NCBI RefSeq assembly: GCF_900111945.1
Contig: NZ_FOYO01000001.1
Location: 875,751-939,750 of the forward strand
Length of the DNA stretch: 64,000 bases
Source of the DNA: Litoreibacter janthinus
GTDB lineage: Bacteria > Pseudomonadota > Alphaproteobacteria > Rhodobacterales > Rhodobacteraceae
Direction of reading: 5' to 3'
The position numbers and the translations under genes are program-made. The notes under the pieces were generated by a model that was given only the letters and a program-made list of their open reading frames with translations, was not told the origin of the DNA and did not search any database. Positions 45,954 through 54,407 of the stretch are shown here, in pieces (positions within the stretch are counted from its first letter, which is position 1; each line of letters starts with the position of its first letter).

Positions 45954-46886
45954 ACGCGGGGCTGCGGCCCTTGTGAGACGATCATTTATCGCCAGACCCA
46001 GACCGGTCATCGGGATCGGCGCCACGTTGATGGTTTGCCCGTCGTCGGCCAGCGCGTCCATTTGACGAAGCATGGCAAACAGGTTCGCTGCGGCTTCGTG
46101 CAAGTCCCCCGACTGCGATAGGTTCAGCTGACCGTCGATTGCGCCAAAACCAAGCATCAACGCGCCTTCGCGTTGGTTGAGGGCGACCCGCGCGTTTGGA
46201 GCGTAATGGGACGTCAACTGACCTGGGGCGTTGGGCGTGTCGGGGTTCAGGTCTTGCGGCAATGGGTGTCCAATTGCGGCCTCAAGTGCCTCGACTGGTA
46301 GCCCGCCGGGCCGGAGCAGACGCACAGGGTTAGTCGCAACGATAGTGCTTTCGACGCCAACCTCGCACGGGCCATCGTCCAGCACGGCATCAATGCGGCC
46401 CGAAAGTCCGGACAACACATGCGCAGCTTTGGTCGGGCTAATCTGGCCGGACGGGTTGGCCGAGGGCGCAGCAACGGGGCAACCCGCCGCAAGAAGTAGA
46501 TCACGAGCGAGCTTTTGGGCGGGCATACGAATGGCGACGGTATCAAGCCCCGCTGTGACCAATGAAGACAAGCCGTGGCCGTCTTTCAGGGGTAGCACCA
46601 ACGACAGCGGGCCGGGCCAGAACGCTTGTGCCAAGGCGCGGGCGTCATCGTCGAAATGGGCGAGCGTTTCGGCCTGCTCAAGCGACGCGACATGCACGAT
46701 CAGCGGGTTGAAACTGGGGCGCCCTTTGGCCGCGTAAATGGCGGCGACAGCCGTGCCGTTGCGGGCGTCTGCACCAAGGCCGTAGACGGTCTCGGTTGGG
46801 AAGGCCACCAAGCCGCCATCTTGCAACAGCTTGGAAGCCTTAGCCAAATCGGCAGGGCCGAGAGAAAGCGTTTGTAGGCTGGCCAT
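45945..46886 (-). CDS. tsaC: L-threonylcarbamoyladenylate synthase, Sua5 type
   Basis: 313 residues. The YrdC domain (about 10-200) has F-P-T-E-T-V-Y-G-L-G near 29 and K-G-R-P-S-F-N-P-L near 54; the extra Sua5 C-terminal domain is marked by S-H-Y-A-P-N-A near 226. It makes threonylcarbamoyl-AMP for t6A37 of ANN-decoding tRNAs. The start is ATG 46886. It is divergent from the acyl-CoA dehydrogenase and overlaps yqgE by 9 nt at the 3' end. Confidence 0.94.
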   Translation of the reverse strand: MASLQTLSLGPADLAKASKLLQDGGLVAFPTETVYGLGADARNGTAVAAIYAAKGRPSFNPLIVHVASLEQAETLAHFDDDARALAQAFWPGPLSLVLPLKDGHGLSSLVTAGLDTVAIRMPAQKLARDLLLAAGCPVAAPSANPSGQISPTKAAHVLSGLSGRIDAVLDDGPCEVGVESTIVATNPVRLLRPGGLPVEALEAAIGHPLPQDLNPDTPNAPGQLTSHYAPNARVALNQREGALMLGFGAIDGQLNLSQSGDLHEAAANLFAMLRQMDALADDGQTINVAPIPMTGLGLAINDRLTRAAAPRSG

Positions 46887-47026
46887 TGGGGTCGGACCTG
46901 ATTTTGACGTTGCGTTCTGCTTGATGCCAAAGCCGCGCATCGGCACAGTGAAACGGATTTTAAAGCCCCTTTAGCTGATCCAGTGGCCGCATGCAAAGCT
47001 GCTAGATGCCAATACGAGGACAGACA

Positions 47027-48733
47027 ATGCCCTATCGCGCCCCAACCGCCGACTACCAGTTCCTGCTTGATCACGTGGTCGGCTTCGACAAAGTCGCCGC
47101 GACGGAGCGATTTGCCGAGGCAACGCCAGACATGGTTTCGGCCATTCTGGAAGAAGCGGGCAAGATGGCGAACGAGGTTCTGGCCCCGTTGAACCGAAAC
47201 GGCGACCTGCATCCTGCAAAACTGGAAAATGGTGTTGTGCGCACATCCCCTGGGTTTGGCGACGGCTACAAAGCGATTGCCGAAGGCGGTTGGATCGGCA
47301 TGGCGGCGAGCCCCGAATATGGCGGCATGGGCCTTCCGTTTTCGATGCAGAACGCAGTGAACGAGATGATGGGCGGGAGCTGCCTGTCACTGCAACTGAA
47401 TCCGTTGATGAGCCAAGGCCAGATCGAGGCGCTGGAGCACCACGCCTCTGACGCGTTGAAAGACCTTTATCTGCCCAAACTGATTTCGGGCGAGTGGTGC
47501 GGCACGATGAACCTGACGGAGCCGCAAGCCGGCTCTGACGTGGGGGCGTTGAAGTCGAAGGCCGAGGACAATGGCGATGGCACCTACGCGATCTCCGGCC
47601 AGAAAATCTACATCAGCTGGGCAGATAACGACTTCAGCGAGAACGTGTGCCACTTGGTGCTGGCCCGTTTGCCAGACGGTGTACCCGGCACGAAGGGCAT
47701 TTCGCTGTTCATGGTGCCCAAACTGATCCCTGACGAGAACGGCAAGCCTGGCGTAGCGAACTCGCTGAAAGTGGTATCGCTGGAACATAAAATGGGCCTG
47801 CACGGCTCGCCCACTGCCGTGATGCAATATGACGGCGCGACAGGCTGGCTGGTGGGCAAGCCTCATGGCGGCATGGCCGCGATGTTTACCATGATGAACA
47901 ACGCCCGTGTGGGTGTTGGGGGACAAGGGATCGCTGTGGCAGAGGCCGCATACCAACATGCTCTGGCTTACGCGCAAGACCGCAAGCAGGGTAAAACGCC
48001 AGAGGGCGATACAATTTTGGGCCATGCTGATGTGCGCCGGATGCTGGCGGAGATGAAGGCCGACGTGTTTGTAGCCCGCTCCATCGCAGCGGCCTGCGCT
48101 GTGGCGATCGACATGCAAACTGCGACTGGCGCGCCAGAATGGACGGCACGGGCAGCGTTGCTGACGCCGATTGCCAAGGCATTCGGGACAGACACAGGCA
48201 TCAATGTTGCGCAGCAGGGCATTCAGGTGCATGGCGGTATGGGTTTCATCGAAGAGACCGGTGCCGCGCAATATCTGCGCGACGTTCGTGTGACGGCAAT
48301 CTACGAGGGCACTAACGGCATTCAGGCTATGGACCTAGTGGCCCGAAAAATGATGGATGGCGGCGAGGCGGCATATGCGTTGATCGACGAGATCGAGGCC
48401 TATGCCGAAAACTGCAAAGCCAATGTGCCGGATCTTGCAGGACCGGTGTTCAGCGCGGCAGAAACCCTGCGCGAAACCACAGAATGGTTGGTGGAGCAGG
48501 ACATGAATGATCGCTTTGCCGGCGCTGTTCCCTATCTGCGTCTGTTCGCGCGGGTGCTTGGCGGTTACTACCACCTTTGCGCCGCGAATGCCGCCGGATC
48601 GGACACCACGCGCGGGCGTCTTGCGACGGTCTATATGAAGCGTCTGCTGCCGGAACATATTGGCTTGGCCGAGCATGTGCGCCAAGGGGCCAGCGATCTG
48701 TATGCGCTGAGTGAAGAGGACTTGGTGGCTTGA
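47027..48733 (+). CDS. Acyl-CoA dehydrogenase (long form, possibly DmdC-like)
   Basis: 568 residues, with acyl-CoA dehydrogenase N-terminal, middle and C-terminal domains plus a C-terminal extension of about 120 residues. M-N-L-T-E-P-Q-A-G-S-D-V-G near 165, R-V-G-V-G-G-Q-G near 290 and the catalytic base Glu427 in I-Y-E-G-T-N-G-I-Q are visible. It introduces an alpha-beta double bond with FAD. The length and style resemble 3-methylmercaptopropionyl-CoA dehydrogenase (DmdC) of roseobacters, but fatty-acid acyl-CoA dehydrogenases of this subtype look alike and no dmdB or dmdD is adjacent. ATG with a GAGGA leader. Confidence 0.88.
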   Translation: MPYRAPTADYQFLLDHVVGFDKVAATERFAEATPDMVSAILEEAGKMANEVLAPLNRNGDLHPAKLENGVVRTSPGFGDGYKAIAEGGWIGMAASPEYGGMGLPFSMQNAVNEMMGGSCLSLQLNPLMSQGQIEALEHHASDALKDLYLPKLISGEWCGTMNLTEPQAGSDVGALKSKAEDNGDGTYAISGQKIYISWADNDFSENVCHLVLARLPDGVPGTKGISLFMVPKLIPDENGKPGVANSLKVVSLEHKMGLHGSPTAVMQYDGATGWLVGKPHGGMAAMFTMMNNARVGVGGQGIAVAEAAYQHALAYAQDRKQGKTPEGDTILGHADVRRMLAEMKADVFVARSIAAACAVAIDMQTATGAPEWTARAALLTPIAKAFGTDTGINVAQQGIQVHGGMGFIEETGAAQYLRDVRVTAIYEGTNGIQAMDLVARKMMDGGEAAYALIDEIEAYAENCKANVPDLAGPVFSAAETLRETTEWLVEQDMNDRFAGAVPYLRLFARVLGGYYHLCAANAAGSDTTRGRLATVYMKRLLPEHIGLAEHVRQGASDLYALSEEDLVA

Positions 48734-49761
48734 GCGAAACGCTCAGCTACCCGTTCCCCGACATCCCCGAAGAGGGCGCGGCGATAGAGGTCGCGCAGGG
48801 CATCTTGTGGATGCGCCTGCCCTTGCCGATGAAGCTGGACCACGTGAACATCTATGCGCTTGATGACGGCGACAGCTGGACCATTGTCGATACGGGCTTC
48901 TATTCCAAGCGCGGGGTCGCGATTTGGGAAAAGCTGTTGGCGGGGCCGCTTGGCGGCAAACCAGTGGGCCGCGTGATCGTCACCCACCATCACCCCGACC
49001 ACATCGGCATGGCAGGCTGGTTCCAGTCCGAACATGGGGCAGAGCTGGTCACGACCCGAACCGCATGGCTGATGGCCCGAATGCTGGTGCTGGACGAGCA
49101 GGATCGCCCAACGCAAGAATCTCTCCAGTTCTGGAAGCGGGCCGGCATGGCGCCGGAGATTTATGCGCAGCGCGCGGAGGAACGCCCGTTCAATTTCGCT
49201 GATTGCGTTGCCCCGATGCCGCTGGGTTATCGTCGCATTCGCGAAGGCGATGTGATCAGCGCGGGCGAGCGCGACTGGACGGTCCGCATCGGCAATGGCC
49301 ACGCGCCGGAACATGCGACGTTTTGGACGGACGGCCTTGTGCTGGGGGGCGACCAGTTGTTGCCGTCGATCAGCCCGAACCTTGGCGTCTACCCAACGGA
49401 GCCTGAGGCCGACCCGGTTGCCGACTGGTTGGAGGCTTGCGAACGACTTGGGGCTTTTGCCACGCCGGACCAACTGGTTTTGCCAGGCCACAAACTACCC
49501 TTTACCGGCCTGTCTGTTCGGATGCGCCAGCTTGTCGACAACCATCATGGCGCGCTGGAACGATTGCTTGACCATCTCGACACACCCAAAACGGCCCATG
49601 AGTGTTTCCTGCCGCTGTTCAAACGCGAAATCCGCGGCGGCGAATACGGGCTGGCACTGGTCGAAAGCGTGGCGCATTGCGCTCACCTCTATTTGTCTGG
49701 ACAAGCCACCCGCATGTTGCGCGATGATGGAGCTTATACGTATCAGCGAAGCGAGGCGTGA
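48730..49761 (+). CDS. MBL-fold metallo-hydrolase
   Basis: 343 residues. The metal-binding H-x-H-x-D-H motif is H86-H-H88-P-D90-H91 in V-T-H-H-H-P-D-H-I-G; further ligands come from G-N-G-H-A-P-E-H near 193 and the L-P-G-H-K near 255. The start is TTG in a TTGA overlap with the acyl-CoA dehydrogenase stop, so the two are coupled. A thioesterase or lactonase acting on a product of the dehydrogenase is a reasonable guess; the family does not fix a substrate. Confidence 0.88.
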   Translation: MSETLSYPFPDIPEEGAAIEVAQGILWMRLPLPMKLDHVNIYALDDGDSWTIVDTGFYSKRGVAIWEKLLAGPLGGKPVGRVIVTHHHPDHIGMAGWFQSEHGAELVTTRTAWLMARMLVLDEQDRPTQESLQFWKRAGMAPEIYAQRAEERPFNFADCVAPMPLGYRRIREGDVISAGERDWTVRIGNGHAPEHATFWTDGLVLGGDQLLPSISPNLGVYPTEPEADPVADWLEACERLGAFATPDQLVLPGHKLPFTGLSVRMRQLVDNHHGALERLLDHLDTPKTAHECFLPLFKREIRGGEYGLALVESVAHCAHLYLSGQATRMLRDDGAYTYQRSEA

Positions 49762-49764
49762 CAG

Positions 49765-50223
49765 ATGGACAACAAGATCGAGACCACCGCCGAGGCGATT
49801 GAAGCCAACGCATTGCGTCGCGCGGGTGTGGTGCATGTCGGAAACTGTGGGCCGACGCCAGAACAACAGCCCTTGCCGGACGCGATGTCAAAGACGCCGA
49901 TTGAGCAGAAATCACCTGCGGAATGGGCTTATGAGCGGCTCATTCTCTATATCAAGAACTTTGAAGAGCAGCTCGACAACAACCACGAAATTGCGATGGG
50001 ATTTGTTGGCGGGGATGCAGGCGTGATGCGGATCGAAGGGATCGGGTTCTATGCCCCCGATGTGATTACCTTCTACGGCGCCGATCCTGCGGGTGCGCGG
50101 ACGCAACAGATCCAGCATGTGAGCCAGTTGAATGTTCAGTTGCGTGCTTTGCCAAAGAACGTGGATCAGCCCGAACCTAACCGCATTGGCTTCCGTCTGG
50201 CGCAGGATCTGGGGACCGCATAA
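49765..50223 (+). CDS. Conserved hypothetical protein (DUF6173-like)
   Basis: 152 residues, cytoplasmic by appearance. The conserved-looking core is P-A-E-W-A-Y-E-R-L (about 51-59), F-E-E-Q-L-D-N-N-H-E-I-A-M-G-F (about 66-80) and I-E-G-I-G-F-Y-A-P-D-V-I-T-F-Y-G (about 90-105). I associate this with the DUF6173 group of Rhodobacterales but could not confirm it. It starts 3 nt after the MBL hydrolase gene and probably shares its transcript. Confidence 0.72.
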   Translation: MDNKIETTAEAIEANALRRAGVVHVGNCGPTPEQQPLPDAMSKTPIEQKSPAEWAYERLILYIKNFEEQLDNNHEIAMGFVGGDAGVMRIEGIGFYAPDVITFYGADPAGARTQQIQHVSQLNVQLRALPKNVDQPEPNRIGFRLAQDLGTA

Positions 50224-50303
50224 AGCCCCCGCGTCCGACTGACGCGTGACAGCGCCAAAAGAATCCGCTAATTCACCCAAAACGCTAACAACGGAGAAAC
50301 ACA

Positions 50304-50438
50304 ATGGCTGAGCACGAACACGGCTCCATGGACATCAAAGACCACGAGAAAACCTTTGAAGGCTTCGTGAAGTTCACCACCTATTCTGTGATCGGGATCA
50401 TCGTCTTTCTGGTGCTTCTGGCGCTTGTGAACGGTTAA
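50304..50438 (+). CDS. aa3-type cytochrome c oxidase subunit IV
   Basis: 44 residues. An N-terminal acidic/His segment (A-E-H-E-H-G-S-M-D-I) is followed by H-E-K-T-F-E-G-F-V-K-F and one membrane helix (about 26-43), the layout of the small subunit IV of Paracoccus/Rhodobacter aa3 oxidase. GGAG lies 10 nt upstream of the ATG. The gene sits alone, away from the ctaC/ctaD genes for the catalytic subunits, between a conserved unknown and a lipoprotein gene. Confidence 0.88.
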   Translation: MAEHEHGSMDIKDHEKTFEGFVKFTTYSVIGIIVFLVLLALVNG

Positions 50439-50450
50439 TCCACTCCGACA

Positions 50451-51044
50451 ATGAAACGGTTATTTGTATCAGTGTGGCTGCTTGCTTTGCTGGCAGCCTG
50501 CGGAGCGGAGTCTGTATGGGCGCCCGACGAAGAGATTCGCGCCAAAGCCTATCGGCACGCAGGCCCTGCGACTCTGACGCTGATCACGGTGATCAATAAC
50601 CGGTCTGGCGCAGGTGGGCACACTGGCTTGCTTATTAACGGCTCGCAACGGGTGGTGTGGGATCCGGCGGGCACGTGGTGGAGCCCCAACGCGCCGGAAC
50701 GCAACGACCTGCACTATGGAATGACCGACCGCATGGTCGACGTGTATGTGGATTACCACACCCGCGAGACCTACCACACGGTGTTGCAGGAAGTTCAGGT
50801 GTCGCCTGAAGTGGCAGAGCTGGCCATCAAAGAGGCCGCCTCCTACGGCGCTGTGCCCAAGGCGTCCTGTTCACAGTCCACAAGCGCAATCCTTGGGCGT
50901 CTGCCCGGGTTCGAAAGCATCAAATCTACCTTCTTCCCGGTGAAAACTATGGAAGCCTTTGCGAAGTTCCCGGGTGTCAAAACGCGCAAGGTTTATGACG
51001 ACGACCCGGACGATAACTCCGCGAAACTGCCCGGCGGCGCCTGA
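50451..51044 (+). CDS. Lipoprotein with possible permuted papain-like (NlpC/P60-type) active site
   Basis: 197 residues. A signal peptide ends in the lipobox L-L-A-A-C with Cys17 as the lipidated residue, so the mature protein is membrane-anchored in the periplasm. The body has G-G-H57-T-G-L-L-I with a following beta strand and, later, K-A-S-C140-S-Q-S-T; this His-then-Cys order is the one seen in circularly permuted NlpC/P60-type enzymes. That assignment is my inference; no family is firmly recognised. It starts 12 nt after the COX IV microprotein gene. Confidence 0.72.
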   Translation: MKRLFVSVWLLALLAACGAESVWAPDEEIRAKAYRHAGPATLTLITVINNRSGAGGHTGLLINGSQRVVWDPAGTWWSPNAPERNDLHYGMTDRMVDVYVDYHTRETYHTVLQEVQVSPEVAELAIKEAASYGAVPKASCSQSTSAILGRLPGFESIKSTFFPVKTMEAFAKFPGVKTRKVYDDDPDDNSAKLPGGA

Positions 51045-51273
51045 CGCTTCGCCACCAATTCACGCCAAGTTTCACACTTTTTGCACGCGCAAATTAGTTA
51101 ATTTTCTGTAAAGATCAGACTCACAGACGAAGTAACAAGTTCCTTGGGGGGGATGATTGACGAGTTTGTTAGCGAGTAGGCCTTTTTGAGTGTCCTGCGG
51201 GTTGTTTAGCGTGTGTTTGCCGGTCTGCCCGCGGCCCCCATATGTAGTTTAGGTGTTTCCTGTCGGTGCCGGA
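51045..51273. other. Intergenic region between lipoprotein and rpsU genes
   Basis: About 230 nt between convergent genes. No gene or recognised RNA was found. It is more AT-rich than its surroundings near 51080-51115 and contains a run of six G near 51150. Confidence 0.4.
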
Positions 51274-51308
51274 AAAACAAAAAACCCCCGTAGCCTAGGC
51301 TGCGGGGG
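51274..51308 (-). terminator. Rho-independent terminator of rpsU
   Basis: On the minus strand, CCCCCGCAG and CTACGGGGG pair (one G-T wobble) around a short CCTAGG loop. The stem is followed by TTTTTTG and further T (plus-strand A tract 51273-51284). It lies about 30 nt past the rpsU stop codon. Confidence 0.85.
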
Positions 51309-51336
51309 CAATTATTTCATGCTTAAAGACTGACGC

Positions 51337-51543
51337 TTATAAGCCGCCTTCGCGCTGTGCTTTTTTACGAGCCAGCTTGCGGGAGCGGCGGATGGCCTCG
51401 GCCTTCTCGCGTGCTTTCTTCTCAGAAGGTTTTTCGAAATGTTGCTTGAGCTTCATTTCACGAAAAACGCCTTCACGCTGAAGTTTCTTCTTCAGAGCGC
51501 GGAGAGCCTGATCGACATTGTTGTCGCGAACGCTAACCTGCAT
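51337..51543 (-). CDS. rpsU: 30S ribosomal protein S21
   Basis: 68 residues, highly basic. [19 protein letters not shown] at the N-terminus is the bS21 signature and the C-terminal half is a Lys/Arg/Glu helix. S21 helps mRNA binding at initiation. AGGAAGG precedes the ATG. It is divergent from coq9, an arrangement common in Rhodobacterales, and has its own terminator. Confidence 0.97.
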   Translation of the reverse strand: MQVSVRDNNVDQALRALKKKLQREGVFREMKLKQHFEKPSEKKAREKAEAIRRSRKLARKKAQREGGL

Positions 51544-51654
51544 GTGGTGTCACCACCTTCCTAAGTTAGATTTGCAAAAGTGCAGGAAGTGGCGATATAG
51601 CAAAGCCGTTCTAACTTGTCTACCAAGGAAGTAAGCCCCCGGAAGGAGCCCGCC

Positions 51655-52338
51655 ATGGACGACGCGAAGACCAAAATTCTAGATGCCAGCTTGCCTCATG
51701 TGACCTTCGACGGGTGGTCAAAAGAGACATTTGAAGCAGCAATCGAGGACAGCGGCGTGGACGCCGCACTGGCGCGATCCTTATATCCGCGCGGGGCGCT
51801 TGATCTGGCGGTGGCTTTTCATCAACGCGGCGACGCACAAATGGTCGCGCGGCTCAAATCATCCAACCTGCTGTCCATGCGCTTTCGTGACCGAATCGCC
51901 GCTGGCGTGCGCTACCGGCTGGAAGCCGCTGCCGTGGATAAGGAAGCGGTGCGCCGTGGCTCTGCCTTCTTTGCCCTGCCGATGCATGCGGCTGAGGGCG
52001 CGAAGCTGCTCTGGGGGACGGCGGATGCCATCTGGACTGCGCTTGGCGACCAATCCAAAGACCACAACTGGTACACCAAGCGTGCAACACTGTCGGCCGT
52101 CTATGGCGCGACTGTTCTGTTCTGGCTGGGCGACGAAAGCGAAGACCACGCGGCGACGTGGGACTTCCTTGATCGCCGCATTGATAACGTGATGCAGATC
52201 GAGAAGGTCAAAGCCCAAGTGAACGCCAACCCTTTGACCTCGAAACTGATGGCGGGGCCGAATTGGTTGCTGTCGCAACTCAAAGCGCCGGGATCGGGGT
52301 TCGACTCTGACCTGCCCGGACACACCAATTCAAAGTAA
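51655..52338 (+). CDS. COQ9 family ubiquinone biosynthesis protein
   Basis: 227 residues. The N-terminal helices resemble a TetR-like fold, and the conserved COQ9 block is W-G-T-A-D-A-I-W-T-A-L-G-D-x-S-x-D-H-N-W-Y-T-K-R (about 120-143). It binds lipid and assists COQ7-type hydroxylation in ubiquinone synthesis. The start is ATG 51655 with a strong GGAAGGAG Shine-Dalgarno; an upstream TTG extension is rejected. Followed at 9 nt by an NAD(P)H:quinone oxidoreductase. Confidence 0.93.
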   Translation: MDDAKTKILDASLPHVTFDGWSKETFEAAIEDSGVDAALARSLYPRGALDLAVAFHQRGDAQMVARLKSSNLLSMRFRDRIAAGVRYRLEAAAVDKEAVRRGSAFFALPMHAAEGAKLLWGTADAIWTALGDQSKDHNWYTKRATLSAVYGATVLFWLGDESEDHAATWDFLDRRIDNVMQIEKVKAQVNANPLTSKLMAGPNWLLSQLKAPGSGFDSDLPGHTNSK

Positions 52339-52347
52339 GGACCTGAC

Positions 52348-53337
52348 ATGACGCTTCCCGAGACGATGCGGGTGGTGGAGATCACCAAGCCCGGCGCCCC
52401 TGACGTGCTGCAATCCGCTGAAGCGAACGTGCCGCATCCGCGCTATGGCGAAGTTCTGATCAAGCTGGCCTATGCAGGGGTGAACCGTCCTGACGCGTTA
52501 CAACGTGCAGGCCTGTATGACCCGCCCAAAGGAGCGTCCCCGCTTCCGGGGCTTGAGGGCGCGGGCACTGTGGCCGCATTGGGAGAGGGCGTTTCCGGAC
52601 TAAGCGTGGGCGACGAAGTCTGCGCTTTGCTTCCCGGTGGCGGCTACGCCGAATATGTTCGCACAGCTGCGGCCCATTGCCTGCCAGTGCCCAAAGGCCT
52701 GAGCATGGCGCAAGCAGCGGCTCTGCCGGAGACATTCTTCACTGTCTATTCCAACGTCATCATGCGTGGCGGCCTTCAAGCGGGGGAGCGGTTTTTGGTG
52801 CATGGCGGCTCGTCCGGGATTGGCACGACGGCGATTCAATTGGCGAAAACACTGGGTGCGCGGGTGTTCACCACCGCAGGCAGTGATGACAAATGCGTGG
52901 CCTGCAAGTCTTTGGGAGCAGAGCAAGCCATTAATTATCGCGAAGCGGATTTTGTCGAGATCATCAAGCAAGAAGGCGGAGCGAATCTGATTCTGGATAT
53001 GGTCGGTGGAGATTACCTACCGCGCAATGTCCGGGCCTTGGCTGATGACGGGAGGCTGGTGCAAATTGCGTTCCTGCAAAGCCCGAAGGTCGAGCTGAAC
53101 TTTGCCCAGTTGATGGTCCGGCGGCTGACGATCACCGGTTCTACCCTGCGACCGCAAAGCGACCTTGCCAAAGCCCGGATTGCCGATGCGTTGCGAGAGC
53201 ATGTCTGGCCCTTGATCGGGTCGGGGGCCATCGCGCCGGTCATGGATAGCGAATTCGCGCTAGAGGACGCCGCGAAGGCCCACGCGCATATGGAAAGCTC
53301 TACCCATATTGGAAAAATCGTTCTGAAAGTGGCGTAA
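52348..53337 (+). CDS. NAD(P)H-quinone oxidoreductase / MDR family reductase
   Basis: 329 residues of the zinc-independent medium-chain reductase family (PIG3/QOR type). Y-A-G-V-N-R-P-D-A-L-Q-R near 44, E-G-A-G-T-V near 72, and the NADPH-binding H-G-G-S-S-G-I-G-T-T-A-I-Q near 151 are present. It reduces quinones or related enones with NADPH. It is likely cotranscribed with coq9 and is followed by a strong hairpin. Confidence 0.9.
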   Translation: MTLPETMRVVEITKPGAPDVLQSAEANVPHPRYGEVLIKLAYAGVNRPDALQRAGLYDPPKGASPLPGLEGAGTVAALGEGVSGLSVGDEVCALLPGGGYAEYVRTAAAHCLPVPKGLSMAQAAALPETFFTVYSNVIMRGGLQAGERFLVHGGSSGIGTTAIQLAKTLGARVFTTAGSDDKCVACKSLGAEQAINYREADFVEIIKQEGGANLILDMVGGDYLPRNVRALADDGRLVQIAFLQSPKVELNFAQLMVRRLTITGSTLRPQSDLAKARIADALREHVWPLIGSGAIAPVMDSEFALEDAAKAHAHMESSTHIGKIVLKVA

Positions 53338-53341
53338 AAGT

Positions 53342-53368
53342 AAGCCGGGTCGGGGGTCGACCCGGCTT
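53342..53368 (+). terminator. Perfect 11-bp hairpin after the quinone oxidoreductase gene
   Basis: AAGCCGGGTCG and CGACCCGGCTT pair perfectly around a 5-nt GGGGT loop, starting 4 nt past the stop codon. It is placed like a terminator but has no T tract, so it may act as a 3'-end stabiliser or an inefficient terminator. Confidence 0.5.
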
Positions 53369-53634
53369 GAACCATTTACCCCTCGGTTAGCCCTAGGGCT
53401 ACAACACTCGTAAAAATCGTTGGCAGCAAAATCCAACATCGAATAGGGGCGTGACCGTACAATGGTCCCGCATTTACCTGTCCGATTTGCAACAAAAACA
53501 CATGATTCCTTCCCCCAAAGGAAGTACCGCACAGGTAAGGAATACCATACCAGTCCGAAAGTTTTAAGGGGAATTCTGCGAAACAATCCCCGACGCGATC
53601 CAAAAAGCGCAAAGCTTGGTAATAATGTTTAACT
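53369..53634. other. Intergenic region between quinone oxidoreductase and RNase T2 genes
   Basis: About 266 nt between convergent genes with lower GC than its flanks. Minus-strand frames pass through it, including one of about 100 codons that begins inside the RNase T2 gene, but I see no start signal or family. Nothing is assigned. Confidence 0.4.
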
Positions 53635-54267
53635 TCAACGAACTGGGTCAAGAAGCGCGTTCGGCATTGTGCAGTCATTGAGAACATCGCGCCCACAATC
53701 TCGGGGTTTAAGGTCCTTTGTGAGGCAAACGCGGACCTCTTGGATCCGGCGCTGCTTGCACGTGACGGTAACCATATCGGCGGTAAGACTAGGGTTAGCT
53801 TCCAGAAACGCCTCTTCGACGACTTTGGCTGGAAGTTTCACTGAATTCGGTAGTTTGCGGAACACCTCAGGTCGCGAGACCGCGGCATAGGCGCGGCGGG
53901 ACGTTTCGAAATAATCGGCGGCGGACATGCCGGAACAGCGCCCGTGCTTTTTCCACTGATGCCACGCGAGGCCGCCGGACCCCATCAGATCGGTCATGGC
54001 TTTGGTTTGGCCGCGTGACGCGTCGCGTACCGTCGTCCGACAATAGGAAGGCCAGCCCCGCTCGTTCTGCGGCCACAGCCCGTGCAAGGTCCAGCCGTAG
54101 TCATGGCGCGGGTCGCATTGGTCGGCGTTACGCGCGTCACCTTCGAGAGCGCACCACGTGGGCGACCAGCTTAGCGACAAAACGTAATAGTCGAAATCGC
54201 CTGCGCGCTCCCCTTCGGCCCAAGCCGGAGCGGCCAAGATCAGCAAAGCGGCCAACAACATGCGCAT
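53635..54267 (-). CDS. RNase T2 family ribonuclease
   Basis: 210 residues with a signal peptide (about 1-17, ending A-W-A), hence periplasmic or secreted. CAS I W-T-L-H62-G-L-W-P and CAS II W-H103-Q-W-K-K-H107-G carry the two catalytic His. The acidic residue normally following the first His of CAS II (HEW) is Gln104 here. Eight Cys are available for disulfides. T2 enzymes cleave RNA via a 2',3'-cyclic intermediate; note the 2',3'-cyclic nucleotidase at 56428. Confidence 0.9.
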   Translation of the reverse strand: MRMLLAALLILAAPAWAEGERAGDFDYYVLSLSWSPTWCALEGDARNADQCDPRHDYGWTLHGLWPQNERGWPSYCRTTVRDASRGQTKAMTDLMGSGGLAWHQWKKHGRCSGMSAADYFETSRRAYAAVSRPEVFRKLPNSVKLPAKVVEEAFLEANPSLTADMVTVTCKQRRIQEVRVCLTKDLKPRDCGRDVLNDCTMPNALLDPVR

Positions 54268-54407
54268 TTTCTCTTCCCCTAATGTGAATCCGTCCCTATA
54301 TAGCCAGCAAGTTCCCCAACATCACGAACTTGTTCCAACCGGGACAGCCCCTAAGCCGGGTGACGGGGAAGTTGTGTCCGCAGATGCGGCAAGTAGGAGA
54401 GAGATCA

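Noticed and set aside
51098..51112. Possible CtrA site (TTAA-N7-TAAA) in the gap before rpsU
   Set aside because: Only one half-site is exact, and it lies between convergent genes where a promoter is not expected.
53376..53696. 106-codon minus-strand frame in the gap after the quinone oxidoreductase
   Set aside because: It starts inside the RNase T2 gene in another frame, has no Shine-Dalgarno and no family; kept as unexplained intergenic sequence.
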